64,000 bases of DNA, taken from positions 434,001-498,000 of the forward strand of contig JAGTJL010000014.1 in assembly GCA_020746875.1 (NCBI GenBank), given 5' to 3'. Under the pieces are notes generated by a model. It saw nothing but the letters and a program-made list of their open reading frames with translations, was not told where the DNA came from and did not search any database. This document shows positions 46,890-57,526 of the stretch, in pieces. The first letter of the stretch is position 1; the number at the start of each line of letters is the position of its first letter. Source of the stretch: Rhexocercosporidium sp. MPI-PUGE-AT-0058. Its lineage: Eukaryota; Ascomycota; Leotiomycetes; Helotiales. The position numbers and the translations under genes were made by a program.

Positions 46890-49503
46890 ATGAATGCTGC
46901 CAATGTCGGCGTTATCTGTTCAACCTCTCCAATCCTTGGGTCTACTGCAGCATCTGCTCCGTCGTCTTCAACGTCCTCCTCGCCCATAAAATCGAAGAAG
47001 AGGAGACATGTTCCTTTCTCAAACCACGTGGCGATACCAGTCAAGAAACGCTCGAAGCTTATGGGCAGACCGAAGAACAATTGGACCCCCGCGAGAAAAC
47101 GCAAGCTGGTCAGGCTGTACCTGATGACAGAGCTTGGTGTAGAGGAGATCGCAGACGTCCTACAAGCAAAAGGTTTTCAACCATGGTAGGTGGCGGCTTT
47201 AAAAAATAAAGCAGAATGAATGAAGCTCATCTAGTCCTTCCAGCAAAAGAGACATTCAAAAGCAGCTCAATTACCTCTTGACCTCTCGCCCAAACTAGAT
47301 TCGACCAAAAGGATATGTTACAAGGGCACAAGTCAAATTACTCCGAGATTACAAATCTGCACGAGCTTTGGAAAAGATGCAACCGGATGCTGAGTGTGTT
47401 CCCGAAATGGGCCATTCTATCGCTTCATTCATTATCTCCCCATCATGCTGGACTTCGTACACTATGCCGTCTCCAGGCCAGGACCTCCACGACGCAAAAT
47501 ATCCGCCCTTCGAAGTAAACTGCGGTTCCTCCTTTACAGTCCATGAATCTGTCAGTGGTTTCGATGACAAGACTCCTGACTCGAAGGACAAAGGTATCGA
47601 GGTTACCGGAGTGGGTAAAGACTCGATGTTGTTGATGGATGTTGACAACCAAATTCCTAACACTCAAAACGGCATACCCCACCAACAAGCGCCACTGGAT
47701 GACCCTATCCTAAAGAACAGTATCTCAATCTCTGGATCTAAAACCACCTCTCATGTAGATGGTGGCAAGGAAATCGATGTGCCGGATGATTACAGCACAG
47801 TCAGTGGTGGCGGAAAGTCAACCCGTTCGATCCTCAGCATCTCGAGTTTGAGAAGACGACTACATTCGAAATACTCGAACTCCCTTCTGGGAGATATACA
47901 ATCGCTTATGGGACGACTCTCGGTATCTTCATGCTCGGATGTGTCGAGCTTCCGTTCACACAAGCCTATTCGCCAACCTCGGCTTCAGGTCTGTACGTCC
48001 ATCATACCATGTCATTATTTCGTCCTACCTGGAATATTCCCACAATATTGCTGGGACAATATCTGCCAAAACAGACTCCTATGCTGTGATGACATCAAAC
48101 TTCCTTGCAATCGAGCACCGCTCTTCAGGTTGTCAGGAACGGGAACTCATCAACTTGAGTTGGCCGAGATCCTATTGTCAATCAGAACCCAAACAGTACG
48201 CGCTGAAGATCTTAACGTTGTTGATTCATTTGGAAACTCTATCCTCCATATTGTTGCGGCTTTGGGATCGCCACCAAGTCACCTGCTTTACTTGATTCTT
48301 TCGGGTAGCAACGTACACCGCTTGAACAGTGCGAATCAAACCTTTCTACACGTGATGGATGTGTCTGATGTTGCACATATTGGAGAATTTCGAGATCTGC
48401 TAGAGGAATTAGCTAGGTCCAATTTCAACTTCACACAACAAGATCATAACGGCCAGACCGCTATGCATGCCCTCACCCAAGAAGTGAATCCTTGGAAAGT
48501 GCTCAATTCAATGTTTCATTGCATGTCGGTGCACCACATTCCTTTCCCTAGATGTCGAGATAGTCTAGGGAAAAGTATCGCGAGGCACCTTAACGAGAGA
48601 GGGTTCAACTTGTCCCCAACCACCGCTCAGGATGACCCAGCTGTGGCAGATCTACCACGTCTACAGCTTGTTTCGCATTGTGAAAGTCAGACTTCACACG
48701 CATGGCAACCAAGTTTGGCGAAGTATCAGGCCTCCGATCTTATCCAAGATATGGTGCATTTGAACGAGTACGAGGTGCACGCAGATTTATTGCGTACTAT
48801 TTTACGGTCTGGAGATGATGCGCTGTTCGAGGACATCAGAGGAAGAAACGGTCTTCATTGCTTGGCGGAAGTGCGCTTGGATCTGCCATTGGCCGTGAGT
48901 TCAGCCGAACCGACTGAAAAGCTTCGTATTCAGCGAGAAAACTACATGGACCAACTGTTGAGTAATGGTGTGTGCCCCAACAGCTATGATGAACAGGGCC
49001 TCACGCCCTTCATGTCTTTCATCATACATACCCGAGTAGAGGACGATTTCTCTACGACAAGGCTGCTGAGCAAACTGTGGGAAGCGGGAGCGAATATCAA
49101 CAACCGGACCAGCCAAGGGGAGACACCTCTTCACCTCTCAGTAAAGCTAGGCCGTCGGGCTGCTACCAAGTTCCTCCTGTCTCACGGAGCCAATATCCAT
49201 GCCCGCAACAATAAAGGTCTCGGGATTCTCGCTCTTGGGCTACAGAGCAGCAACAGAGCAGCAGAGGATGCTGTGCTGTACGCCCAGATATCGCTCTGTA
49301 TCTGCCTTGTGGGAAGTGCTGGGGCTGTTCCTGCCCCAACTCTTCTTGACGAGTGGGTATCTCCGGAATTCAGAGGCCACGTAAGATGTACACCGTCCTC
49401 CTCCCTGCCTCTCGATCATCATGCGATGGATGCGGCATTTGAGGACACCGGATTTAGGAAGTCTAGGATCGTTCTTGAGAAAAATTTCTTTTGGAACAAA
49501 TAG
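46890..49503 (+). CDS. Clr5-like domain and ankyrin protein, interrupted by an in-frame TAG
   Basis: Exon 1 is 46890-47185, the intron is 47186-47243 and exon 2 is 47244-49503. Exon 1 ends in a helical module, 'RKRKLVRLYLMTELGVEEIADVLQAKGF', that continues after splicing as 'KRDIQKQLNYLLTSRPN'. This resembles the DNA-binding-like Clr5 domain found at the front of fungal ankyrin proteins. The next codon is TAG (47296-47298), after which the same frame stays open for 735 codons. That part holds a Ser-rich segment, ankyrin-like repeats (DSFGNSILHIVAALG, DHNGQTAMHALTQE, GETPLHLSVKLGRRAATKFLL) and a unique C-terminus ending at 49503. The first ATG after the stop is 47377. It could be a young pseudogene, a read-through gene, or two products. 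Conservation around the stop argues against a missed intron. Confidence 0.62.
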
Positions 49504-49988
49504 AAGGAGTACCGTGAATTAACCAAAACTAATTACCAGGCGTCTTTATAATCATTTATTGAAACTCTTTTGATTTATACTTTGCCTGTCTTATTCCTAT
49601 GAATCTCTTTACTTCTGGACCTCTCAAGTAAACAGTAGAGCAATTTTTCTTACTTATGATATATCTTTCAATTCCATATAAATCAGTAACTCATAGGTAA
49701 CCACAATCATTGTATACGGGACAGATCCTAATCATAGAAATTTTATTTATTTTCACGAAAGAATATCAATGTTTTTGCCTCCATCGCCAATATCTCAGTG
49801 GGGCTTGCACGACCCCTGGAACCCCTGAATATCGATTCCAAGCCTTCGCGCCACCCGCAATCTATTTCGAGACATCACGCCTCCTGGCCATCACCGCTTT
49901 ATCTCAACCTCTCTGTTTCCAACACCAGGACTGCTTACTCCATCTCTCCACAGCCAGCTATCATTCTACTCAGAAATTATTTCCAACC

Positions 49989-50742
49989 ATGGCATTCTAC
50001 ACGCCCACCCCACCACCACCAAGGATCATCGTCACCGAGCACGAGGACAACATCAATACTGTTCACGTACCGTGGAAGCGTGATATCCTCGCCACAATAT
50101 GGATCTCTCAATTCCTCTTCCTGCTGTTCGGTATGGCTGTTTTACCGTATGAGATCTATGAAGTTATTTCATTTCAGACAATGTAAGATTTTGATCCCCT
50201 CACCCCCTCCCCCCCCCCGCCCCTCCTCTTTTAGTTACCCCCATTTCTATCACATATTAAACACCCCTCACCACAGATTCATTGGCATAATAGCCCTCGG
50301 GAACACGATCCTGATGGTCACACCACTTCTCGAAGCACACCATTACGCAACCGGGAATCTGACTCCGCAGTACTTCTGCAAATTGCAGGGGTATAAGGCG
50401 AAATGGGTTGCGGGGAGTTTGGTTGTTGTTGTACTGGTCCAGGGGACGAATCAGTATAGGAGTGCGATGGAAGTGCTTCGGGTTGTCGTCGCTGATGGAG
50501 TTTATTTGTGAGTTCCTTCAGTTTCTAAGTTTTGTTTTTGGTTTCAGCGTATTTCTTGCTTTTGAGGCTTGTATGGGGAGTGGGAGTGGGATTGGGAGTG
50601 AAAGTAGGAATCTTGAAGTAGGCTAATGAAAGATAGGTTACCATTCGCGGCTGGTGTTTGGTATGCGAAGGAGATGATGAAGGAGACGCCTAGTAGTAAA
50701 GATAGAGGCGAGGATGTAGAGAATGGAAGTGTACGACTATGA
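49989..50742 (+). CDS. Small multi-pass membrane protein, unknown function
   Basis: Three exons: 49989-50182, 50277-50507 and 50637-50742, giving 176 residues. All joins are in phase (ATA and TTG codons are restored). The N-terminus 'MAFYTPTPPPPRIIV' is Pro-rich. Three clear hydrophobic segments follow: ILATIWISQFLFLLFGMAVL, then FIGIIALGNTILMVTPLLEA, then WVAGSLVVVVLVQGTNQ. A weaker fourth segment sits near 'LPFAAGVWYA', and the tail is short and charged. I do not recognise the family; similar small membrane proteins are common in fungi. The first intron contains a long C-rich tract (50197-50220). The regular intron phases and hydrophobic pattern support a real gene. Confidence 0.62.
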
Positions 50743-51666
50743 GAAAAGGTCTTCGCAACTCATCTTATCATCTCAGATATCCCAGTCAAGAATGGGGGTC
50801 TATTGTAAAACATCGAGCGTGGAACAAACTATCAGAAAAGAATATGTCCTTCTTTTAACGCTTGATCAGAAATGGTTCCCATTCTTTGGACCTTCAACGC
50901 CAATCTTAAGAATCTGTAGGTATTTATATTGCCATATTAGTTCAACCGGTTACAAAGGTAGAAGCAATTTGCTGCGAGATGCAGAAGTGCTGATTTATAG
51001 CAAGAATCTCTTATATCGTGCAGACCGAAGACGCTTGTACGAGTAGATGAAATGTGCGATTCCATCCCGCTGTACTGCGCGGCTTCCAAACAATCTTCGC
51101 TTGCATCTCAAACGATAGTTTAGAGCTCTCTAGCTTGGGCTCGTATGTAAAGATTACCTGAGTTCTATGATTTCATCCCAATGGCTCTCAAATATAAGAC
51201 AAGCATGCATATAAAATGCTTTGTATCAATCATACGGTTTTCCAAGTTCTGAAAACTGAAGTGGGCCTGTGCTGTGTAACCCAACTCTTGCATTCGCCGA
51301 GAAAACTCCTTGTTTACATCCGTGCCGCCGGATGCGCGGTGCGAGTCTTATCCCGTGCTGTTCCCTACGTAGTCCACACTTATACTTAAGGTACTGCGCC
51401 GTAGAACAAAGGACCACCAAACTCAAGCCTCATAAGAGGATTGGAGGAGAAAGCGAGTAGCTTTTGTGTTACAAGTGAGCTGACAGACTAGTGATGGCCG
51501 GCCGGCCGAGGTCGATCTGGGGGGTTCTCTCCATAGTGCGGGGTGATTGACAGCTGCACGTCACCTCACTTCTTTAAGAGGTTATATAGTTCTGCATTAT
51601 TCGGAGTTTTTGTGACAGCTTTGGACTTCTTCACAGAATCTTATAATCAAGAGTATTGTATTCAAC
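50743..51666. other. Intergenic, no gene seen
   Basis: About 0.9 kb. A GGCCGGCCGGCC palindrome lies near 51498-51509. Downstream of it is the likely promoter of the SDR gene. Open frames here are short and unrelated to known families. Confidence 0.45.
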
Positions 51667-52832
51667 ATGGCTGCATTTGGACCAGAAAGGTATGTATTTT
51701 AATGCGAGGTGAGTGGTTTAAGCTGACGATGGCCTCTTAGTGTTGCATTCGTCACGGGTATTTATAACTTCTCCCTACTTACATACTTATTTACTTTACC
51801 CCGGCCTCCCGGAGTTTCATATAGTCAAATACAGCTTCTCAAATCTCAACTGAGATCAAGAACTCAAAAGAGATGAAGCTCACAACATCTAGGCGCCGCA
51901 TCCGGAATCGGCCTCGCCGTCTCACGGCAACTCCTCCTCGACGGCATCACTCGTATCGCCCTAATCGACATCTCCAATGACTCCCTCACAACCGCCGCCC
52001 AAAACCTGCAATCCTCTTCCCCAAGCGCCCAAATTCTCCAGATAGCAGCAGACTGTAGTTTTGAGAGCGAGGTCAACGCCGCGGTCCAGAAAACCGTTGA
52101 AGCATTCGGGAGACTGGATGTTTGTTTTAATGCGGCGGGGATTGGGGGAAAATTTGGTGGGATTGCGGATTTGGAGGTGGGGGATTTGGATAGAGTGTTG
52201 GGGTTAAATCTGAGGGGCGTTTGGCTCTGTGAGAGGGCGCAGATTAGGCAATTTTTGAAGCAGGAGGAGAGGAGCTTGAGGTAAGTTTTGTGCAATTTGC
52301 TGATTCGTTTTCTCCTGTTCGCCTCGAGGGCGTTGGGGCGTTAATGTTCCTGAAGGAGTGAGTAAGTGTTGGTGATATGTTCTTAGCTGATGTATCCAGT
52401 ACCGGATTACCACTCAAGACTCGAGGCAGCATCGTCAATGTTGGATCTCTGGCTGCACACTTCGCTATCCCCAATCTCACGCCATACGTCATGGCTAAAC
52501 ATGGTGTTCTGGGCCTGAGTAGAGCCGATGCAATGGATTATGCGGCGCAGGGCATCCGTGTGAATTGCATTTGCCCTGGCTGGATATCGACTAAAATGAC
52601 AAGTGAGCTAGTTGATGGACAAATGAGCGAGGTGAGTTGACGGATACGGTGTTTGCAATTTTTAAGTGCTGATGAAGTGCAGATGGGTGACAAGGTCATT
52701 TCGAGAGCGCCGATGAGTAGATGGGGACATCCGGAGGAGGTGGCTTTCATGGCTAGTTTCTTGCTGAGTGACAGAGCGAGTTTCGTGACCGGTGCTTCGA
52801 TGAATGTTGATGGAGGGTATAGTGCCGTATAA
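51667..52832 (+). CDS. Short-chain dehydrogenase/reductase (classical SDR)
   Basis: Five exons: 51667-51689, 51741-51757, 51893-52280, 52400-52631 and 52683-52832, giving 269 residues. The cofactor motif TGAASGIG is assembled across exons 2 and 3. NAAG (in FNAAGIGG) is present. The catalytic Ser is S159 (NVGS), with Y172 and K176 in YVMAK, at the normal 13-residue spacing. The C-terminal '[12 protein letters not shown]' is standard. The strand-2 end 'ALIDIS' has an acidic residue, which favours NAD(H) over NADP(H). The substrate cannot be told. Exon 2 is only 17 nt. No neighbour suggests a biosynthetic cluster, so a stand-alone metabolic role is likely. Confidence 0.9.
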
Positions 52833-53135
52833 GTCGAGTTGATCGCAGTCGGGTCAATTTAAATATTCTGTGGAATAAGTAATAAAGGTTGACAACCAGC
52901 CAACTTCCTCTTATTCGAACCCTGAAAAAGGACTTACCCATAGCATCACTTAACCTCCAGTCATGACTGCGAAAACCATTAAGCTCTGACCTGAAATCGT
53001 TCCTCTCAATTCCAAGACTCTATCGTACAAATACAAAACAGACCTCCAGGTCCATGCAAATGCTGAATGACCATACCCCAATATACATTACAGCCCCAAG
53101 AACGCCTGGCTATGTCGAATACAGAGGGAAGATTT

Positions 53136-53165
53136 CTCGTCTCGTCTCGTCTCGTCTCGTCTCGT
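53136..53165. repeat. (CTCGT)x6 pentamer repeat
   Basis: Six perfect CTCGT units lie downstream of the pam16 stop codon, in the probable 3' UTR or the gap between convergent genes. A simple-sequence repeat of no clear function. Confidence 0.9.
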
Positions 53166-53297
53166 GCTGCTGTGGTCGATGGTCGATAGTAAAGCCGGTA
53201 GTCACACTGATCCTTCGGCCTCTGCCACTTTGAACCGTCTCCTGACTCTCCTACGATCATCACCCCAGCACCTCACCTCCCACCAACCATCGTCGTT

Positions 53298-53835
53298 CTA
53301 CCGGTCCTTGAACACCTTCGGTTTCCAGCCCTCTTTCAACTCCGCTTCCCTCCCAGCCACCTCCTCCTTCATCCTAACCTCCGCCTCAATCCTCTCTCTC
53401 GCCCTCAAAACTTTACTCTGTAAATAAAAGCTTCCCCCCTTCTGCGGATCATTGACGTCGAACAGCTTCTTAAAGCGCTCCATCACATCCTCCATATTCG
53501 TCTGTCCATTCTGCGGCGGTTTGACGTTCAGGATCTTGCAGGCTTCTTCGAGCGTCAGGCCATTGGAGGAGAAGGACGTCGCGGACCCTGGGTTGCCGGA
53601 TTTGGCTTGGGCTTTGGCGTATTGCGAGGATGCGGATGCTTGCTTGTATGCTTCGGCGAAGGCGCGCCCTACGACTCGCGTGCCTGTGAATATCACTTGT
53701 GTGATTATGCGGTGCGCCTGCGAGGTGTTAGTGAGGCCATTCTCGATCGAATTTGATGCAGTGGCGCTGCTTGCTGCCATTGAGTTCCCATTCCAACAGG
53801 AGGGTTTGAATGAGAAAGGATAAATAACATACCAT
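53298..53835 (-). CDS. pam16: Mitochondrial import motor subunit Pam16/Tim16
   Basis: Two exons on the minus strand: 53835-53833, holding only the ATG, and 53717-53298. They are separated by a 115-bp intron (donor GTATGT, branch CTAAC, acceptor CGCAG). The product is 140 residues and starts 'MAHRIITQVIFTGTRVVGRAF', the canonical Pam16 beginning. The J-like domain follows (LTLEEACKILNV, then MERFKKLFDVNDPQKGGSFYLQSKVLRARERIE) and lacks the HPD motif, as expected for the regulatory partner of Pam14. It works at the matrix face of TIM23 and restrains Pam14 stimulation of mtHsp70. A longer in-frame reading beginning inside the intron (53780) would add a non-homologous N-terminus and is rejected. 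Confidence 0.92.
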
Positions 53836-54168
53836 TATGTGATACAGCGCACGATAAGAAGCTCCAGTCACCTCAATAGGGGAGTGTAGTATACAGAGTA
53901 AGAGAGCGTCTTAAAATTGAGGATCAGCGGCTCTTGATCAAGTCGCAACATTTTCTGCCGGGATCGGATCGGAAAAACATAAAATTAATTTCTGCCTCAC
54001 CAACCAGGCTTCCATCAACAATCCCGTCCCGTCCACCAAGATCACAGATCACCTCTCCAAAATCGCAACCTAGTATCAAGACCACATTACATTTCTACGT
54101 CGCCCTCTCCCTCCAATCTCCTCAGAACGGTTTTATTTTCCTCGAGACATATCACACACAGCTTCACG
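53836..54168. promoter_or_regulatory. Bidirectional promoter, pam16 and yip1
   Basis: 333 bp separate the start codons of two divergent housekeeping genes, so both promoters must overlap or adjoin here. No named factor site is evident. Confidence 0.45.
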
Positions 54169-55190
54169 ATGGCACAATTCTTCCAACAGCCCCCGCAAGG
54201 CAACCCCTCTCCCTACGGCGCATCCGCATCCTCAGCACAAAATCTCCAGTTCTACCCATCCTCATACACGCCCGGTCCCGTGTCCGGGCACGCCACGCCC
54301 TCGCAAGCAGCGTACGGATATGGCGCGCCGGCTGGTAGTCCAGGATACGGCGTTCCTGGAGGCGGAGGAGGCTATGGAGCTGGATTCGGGGCGCCTCCAG
54401 GTGTGAGTGGGAGGATGGGCGAGCAGGGTGGTTTGAGGACGGGGTGGTTGGCGGCTTTTGGGACGGAGGGGTATGATACGGAACCGCCGCTGCTGGTAGA
54501 ATTGGGCGTGAACTTTGGACATATTAGAGGGAAGGTATGTTGACTCTCTTCTTTCTCTTCCTGCTCCCCTCTCCCACTTACTTCCAACATGTATACTATT
54601 ACCTGGATATTGGAGAGCTAACATATGAAACCCACCAGACCCTCGCAGTCCTGAACCCCCTCGCCCACATCGACCAGCACATAATGGACGACTCCGACCT
54701 CGCGGGCCCAATCCTCTTCTTCCTCCTCTTCGGCACCTTCCTGCTCTTCAGCGGAAAAGTACATTTCGGATACATCTACGGGCTTGCCCTTCTAGGTTCA
54801 TGCTCGCTGCACACAATCCTCTCTCTAATGTCACCACCCTCCGAGCCTACGACACCCTCGCCCTCGCACCAATCCTCACATCTCTCGTCCAGCCTGACGT
54901 TCCCTCGTTCTGCATCAGTGTTGGGTTATTGTTTACTCCCGCTCGTGCTGACGAGTTTGATTGGTGTGGTGTTGCCGATGGATGGCATGCTCGGGTATGT
55001 CTTGACTAGTATGGCAGTGGGTTGGTGCACGTATTCGTCCAGTGGGATGTTCTGCGTTGTGGGCAGGATGAGGGGGATGAGAGGGTTGGTGGCGTATCCG
55101 CTTGCGTTGTTCTATGTGGGGTTTGGGATTATGGGGATCTTTTCCAGTAGAGGGAGTAAAGGGCTGGGAGGCAAGGTCGCGGGCTTGTGA
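54169..55190 (+). CDS. yip1: Yip1 family Golgi/ER vesicle protein
   Basis: Two exons, 54169-54534 and 54639-55190, give 305 residues. The cytosolic N-terminus (~1-95) is rich in Gly, Pro, Tyr and Gln. The hallmark 'GWLAAFGTEGYDTEPPLLVELGVNF' and 'HIRGKTLAVLNPL' follow, the latter rebuilt by splicing. Five hydrophobic helices come next (PILFFLLFGTFLLFSG, YGLALLGSCSLHTILSLM, VLGYCLLPLVLTSLIGVVLP, LGYVLTSMAVGW, LVAYPLALFYVGFGIMGIF). Yip1 binds Ypt/Rab GTPases together with Yif1 and supports COPII vesicle formation and ER-Golgi transport. The loop between helices 2 and 3 holds a Ser/Pro insert (TPSPSHQSSHLSSS). Confidence 0.9.
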
Positions 55191-55663
55191 TGCAGAGAAA
55201 GAGGGAGGGGTGTATGATCATGGATTAGAGGAGCGGTTCATTCGTTTACTTGCATGGCTGGTTGGCTGGTTAGTTGGCGAAAATCAAAAATAGGAGAAAG
55301 AGACTCGCTTGTGCGTCGTAGACATGAGTTCGAGCGTGGATAGATAATGCATAAATGCATAAAGATATCAACTCGCAATTTTCACGGTATTCTCTGGAAT
55401 CTAGGAATGTTCATTAAAGTCGTGGCAGGTGGGGAGGTAAAGAAAGTGCATGGATGGTAATGGTGATCATTAAGTAGCATTTCGTGTTTATGTGGTATTC
55501 GCTAAACCACACCCCAAACACCTTCAGCTCCAATGCCCAGCTCCAAAGCAGCTCCAATTCATACAAGCACAATCCAACCCAACAAATACTATCCTATCCT
55601 ACCATCCTGCTTTGAGTACTTTCCTTTCTATGTCTTTGAATCCAATCCTAGTCCCAATCATAA

Positions 55664-57526
55664 TCACTGATCAAGACCCATCCTAGCATCATCGCTAATC
55701 CCCCAGGAATCGACCTCTCTCGGCCTGGAAGTGCCAGGTCCCTCATCATCACTCTCGCGTTTGCTATGCATACTCAACGTGCTCCTCTCACTACTCGCCG
55801 TACCTCTCCTCCTTAAAGTGCCGGATCGGAAAGCACCAACGCTGCCTTTTAGGCTCTCTTTGTCTTTATCTTTGTCGCTTTTGTTGGAGCTGTTGGAGCC
55901 TTTGCTGCGGATGCTGTCTTTGATGCTGAGGGTGTCTTTATCTTTAGAATTGGAATTGTCGGTGATGCTGTATTCGGGTGGTGGGCTGGTGAAGGGTGGT
56001 GAAGGGGCTGTGCTTGTAGAGGCGGTGGGGGTGCGTGTTGCTTCGAGGCTGGTCTTGCGGGTTGGTGTTGGGGAGGGTGTGATTTCTGTTGATGGGGAGA
56101 CTTCGACGAGTTCGGCGTCGCGGTACCATTTGCGGCGGCGGGTGTAGCGTCCCCAGCCATCTACTCCTCTGCGTCCGTTTTGCCACTGGGATTTGTTAGT
56201 ATCAAAAATTGCAGCAATTGACTTGGGTAGCCCAGGACTATTAGTACATGCCTTATTATCGTAATAAATCCACCCCTGGCCACCATCAACGGTATCTGAT
56301 TTTGCCTTGGTACCCCCCTCATCACTCTCTGCAGCTCCTTCTACAAGCCACTTGCTACCCTCTGCCCATCTCCACCTAGCGGCACCACCTTCCACATCTG
56401 GGAGCTCGAATTCTTCTTTCGCTGGTGCTGGGTTCAAATGTTCATCTGTCCATGCTGCGCGCTCATAAGCAAACAACGATGTCGTCCATCCTAGACCAAC
56501 CCATCGTCTCTGATTCTCGTAAAGGATGAATGTAAACCTGACGCCAGGTGCATCTGGCCTTCTCTTGGCTGCTGCTGATGCTGCTAGCGAAGCTGTTTCC
56601 TGGATCTCGGATTTGGTTCTTGGAGGAAGTGGTGACTTGTCTGTAGAAAGTGGTTGTGGGACGGGTGTATCGCTAAAGTGAAGACCTGTCACCACAGCAC
56701 ATACTCGGCGTACCGAAGCAGATCTCCAGAGGATTGTTCGAGTTACTCTATTTGGTCGCGAGTGCCAGGTGAAGAATATCGTTCCGGTGAGAAGGACGAT
56801 TCTTTTGGTTGTGATTATTTGTATGGGGCTTAGTGTGAGGAGGATCCATAAAGGAGTTACGAGGAGGATTCTTATTAAGAGAGTAGTGAGAGCTGGTCTT
56901 GTGGTGGCAGATGTGGCCGTTCGTTGGGTGGAGAGGAAATCGGTGAGTTCGAGGAGAGGATCCAGCAGGACATTACATCGAGATGTAAACACCTTCAGCG
57001 TCTCCACGATCTCGTCCAAGGTCTTCTGGTGTTTGATATTCGTAGCTTCAGAATCCACCTTCTTGTGTCCCTTCTTCTGCTTTTCTCCAGTCCAACCAGT
57101 GGATGACAGTGGCGAGTACCGTCTTGAATACATCCCGAGTATTAAGCCCATGACAACTACCACGGGACCTGCGAACCGCATAACCACATCGCCGTACAGT
57201 ACCACGCCCCAGAAACTAGCCACGAGCAAGAAGCTCTCCCACGGATCCCCACTCGTCCATGTCAACAAGCCGACGAACTGATTCAGCGGCAGCAGGAACG
57301 GATGTGAATATGCCAAAGCCCGTGTGATCTGCGGCGGAGTAGCTATCAATAAAGGCGACTTCTGGTGCACGAGGATGGTGGAGCGCTGCTTATTCGCGTT
57401 CGGCGCATGGGAGAGGGTGACGGGCGAGAAGGCTGCAATGGTCGGCGGATTCGGATCATTGGCGCTGGCCATCGACGCAGCGTCGTCTTCTCTCCTCCGC
57501 GACGAGCTTGGAGTGGAAGACATCAT
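55664..57526 (-). CDS. Pex24/Pex28-32-type peroxisomal membrane peroxin with dysferlin domain
   Basis: Proposed exons on the minus strand are 57526-56252 and 56185-55664, giving 598 residues after removal of a 66-bp GC-AG intron. The N-terminal half has paired hydrophobic segments (FLLVASFWGVVLYGDVVMRFAG, VVVVMGLILGMY; later LLIRILLVTPLWILLTL). The dysferlin/peroxin domain follows: 'FTFILYENQRRWVGLGWT', 'RWRWAEGSKWLVEG', 'GWIYYDNKW', 'GWGRYTRRRKWYRDAELVEV'. The family sits at ER-peroxisome contacts and controls peroxisome number and size. The last ~150 residues are a Ser/Lys-rich disordered tail. Without the intron call an unusual 22-residue insert would break the dysferlin domain. It converges on yip1 and diverges from the Trf4-like gene. 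Confidence 0.87.
   Translation of the reverse strand: MMSSTPSSSRRREDDAASMASANDPNPPTIAAFSPVTLSHAPNANKQRSTILVHQKSPLLIATPPQITRALAYSHPFLLPLNQFVGLLTWTSGDPWESFLLVASFWGVVLYGDVVMRFAGPVVVVMGLILGMYSRRYSPLSSTGWTGEKQKKGHKKVDSEATNIKHQKTLDEIVETLKVFTSRCNVLLDPLLELTDFLSTQRTATSATTRPALTTLLIRILLVTPLWILLTLSPIQIITTKRIVLLTGTIFFTWHSRPNRVTRTILWRSASVRRVCAVVTGLHFSDTPVPQPLSTDKSPLPPRTKSEIQETASLAASAAAKRRPDAPGVRFTFILYENQRRWVGLGWTTSLFAYERAAWTDEHLNPAPAKEEFELPDVEGGAARWRWAEGSKWLVEGAAESDEGGTKAKSDTVDGGQGWIYYDNKACTNSPGLPKSIAAIFDTNKSQWQNGRRGVDGWGRYTRRRKWYRDAELVEVSPSTEITPSPTPTRKTSLEATRTPTASTSTAPSPPFTSPPPEYSITDNSNSKDKDTLSIKDSIRSKGSNSSNKSDKDKDKESLKGSVGAFRSGTLRRRGTASSERSTLSMHSKRESDDEGPGTSRPREVDSWGISDDARMGLDQ
56186..56251 (-). other. 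Probable GC-AG intron, 66 bp, frame-preserving
   Basis: The donor AAG/GCATGT is the fungal GTATGT consensus with T changed to C. A perfect TACTAAC branch site lies ~12 nt before the CCCAG acceptor. The interval is a multiple of three without a stop, so gene finders may leave it in. Its removal restores the dysferlin-domain line YYDNK-WQNGRR. Confidence 0.7.

Noticed and set aside
49798..50511. Single long frame across the small membrane protein
   Set aside because: It reads through an intron with a C-rich tract; the spliced model keeps all three hydrophobic segments in frame.
53718..53780. Pam16 start at the ATG at 53780
   Set aside because: It adds a Ser/Asn-rich leader not seen in Pam16, while splicing from 53833 gives the canonical MAHRIITQ start.
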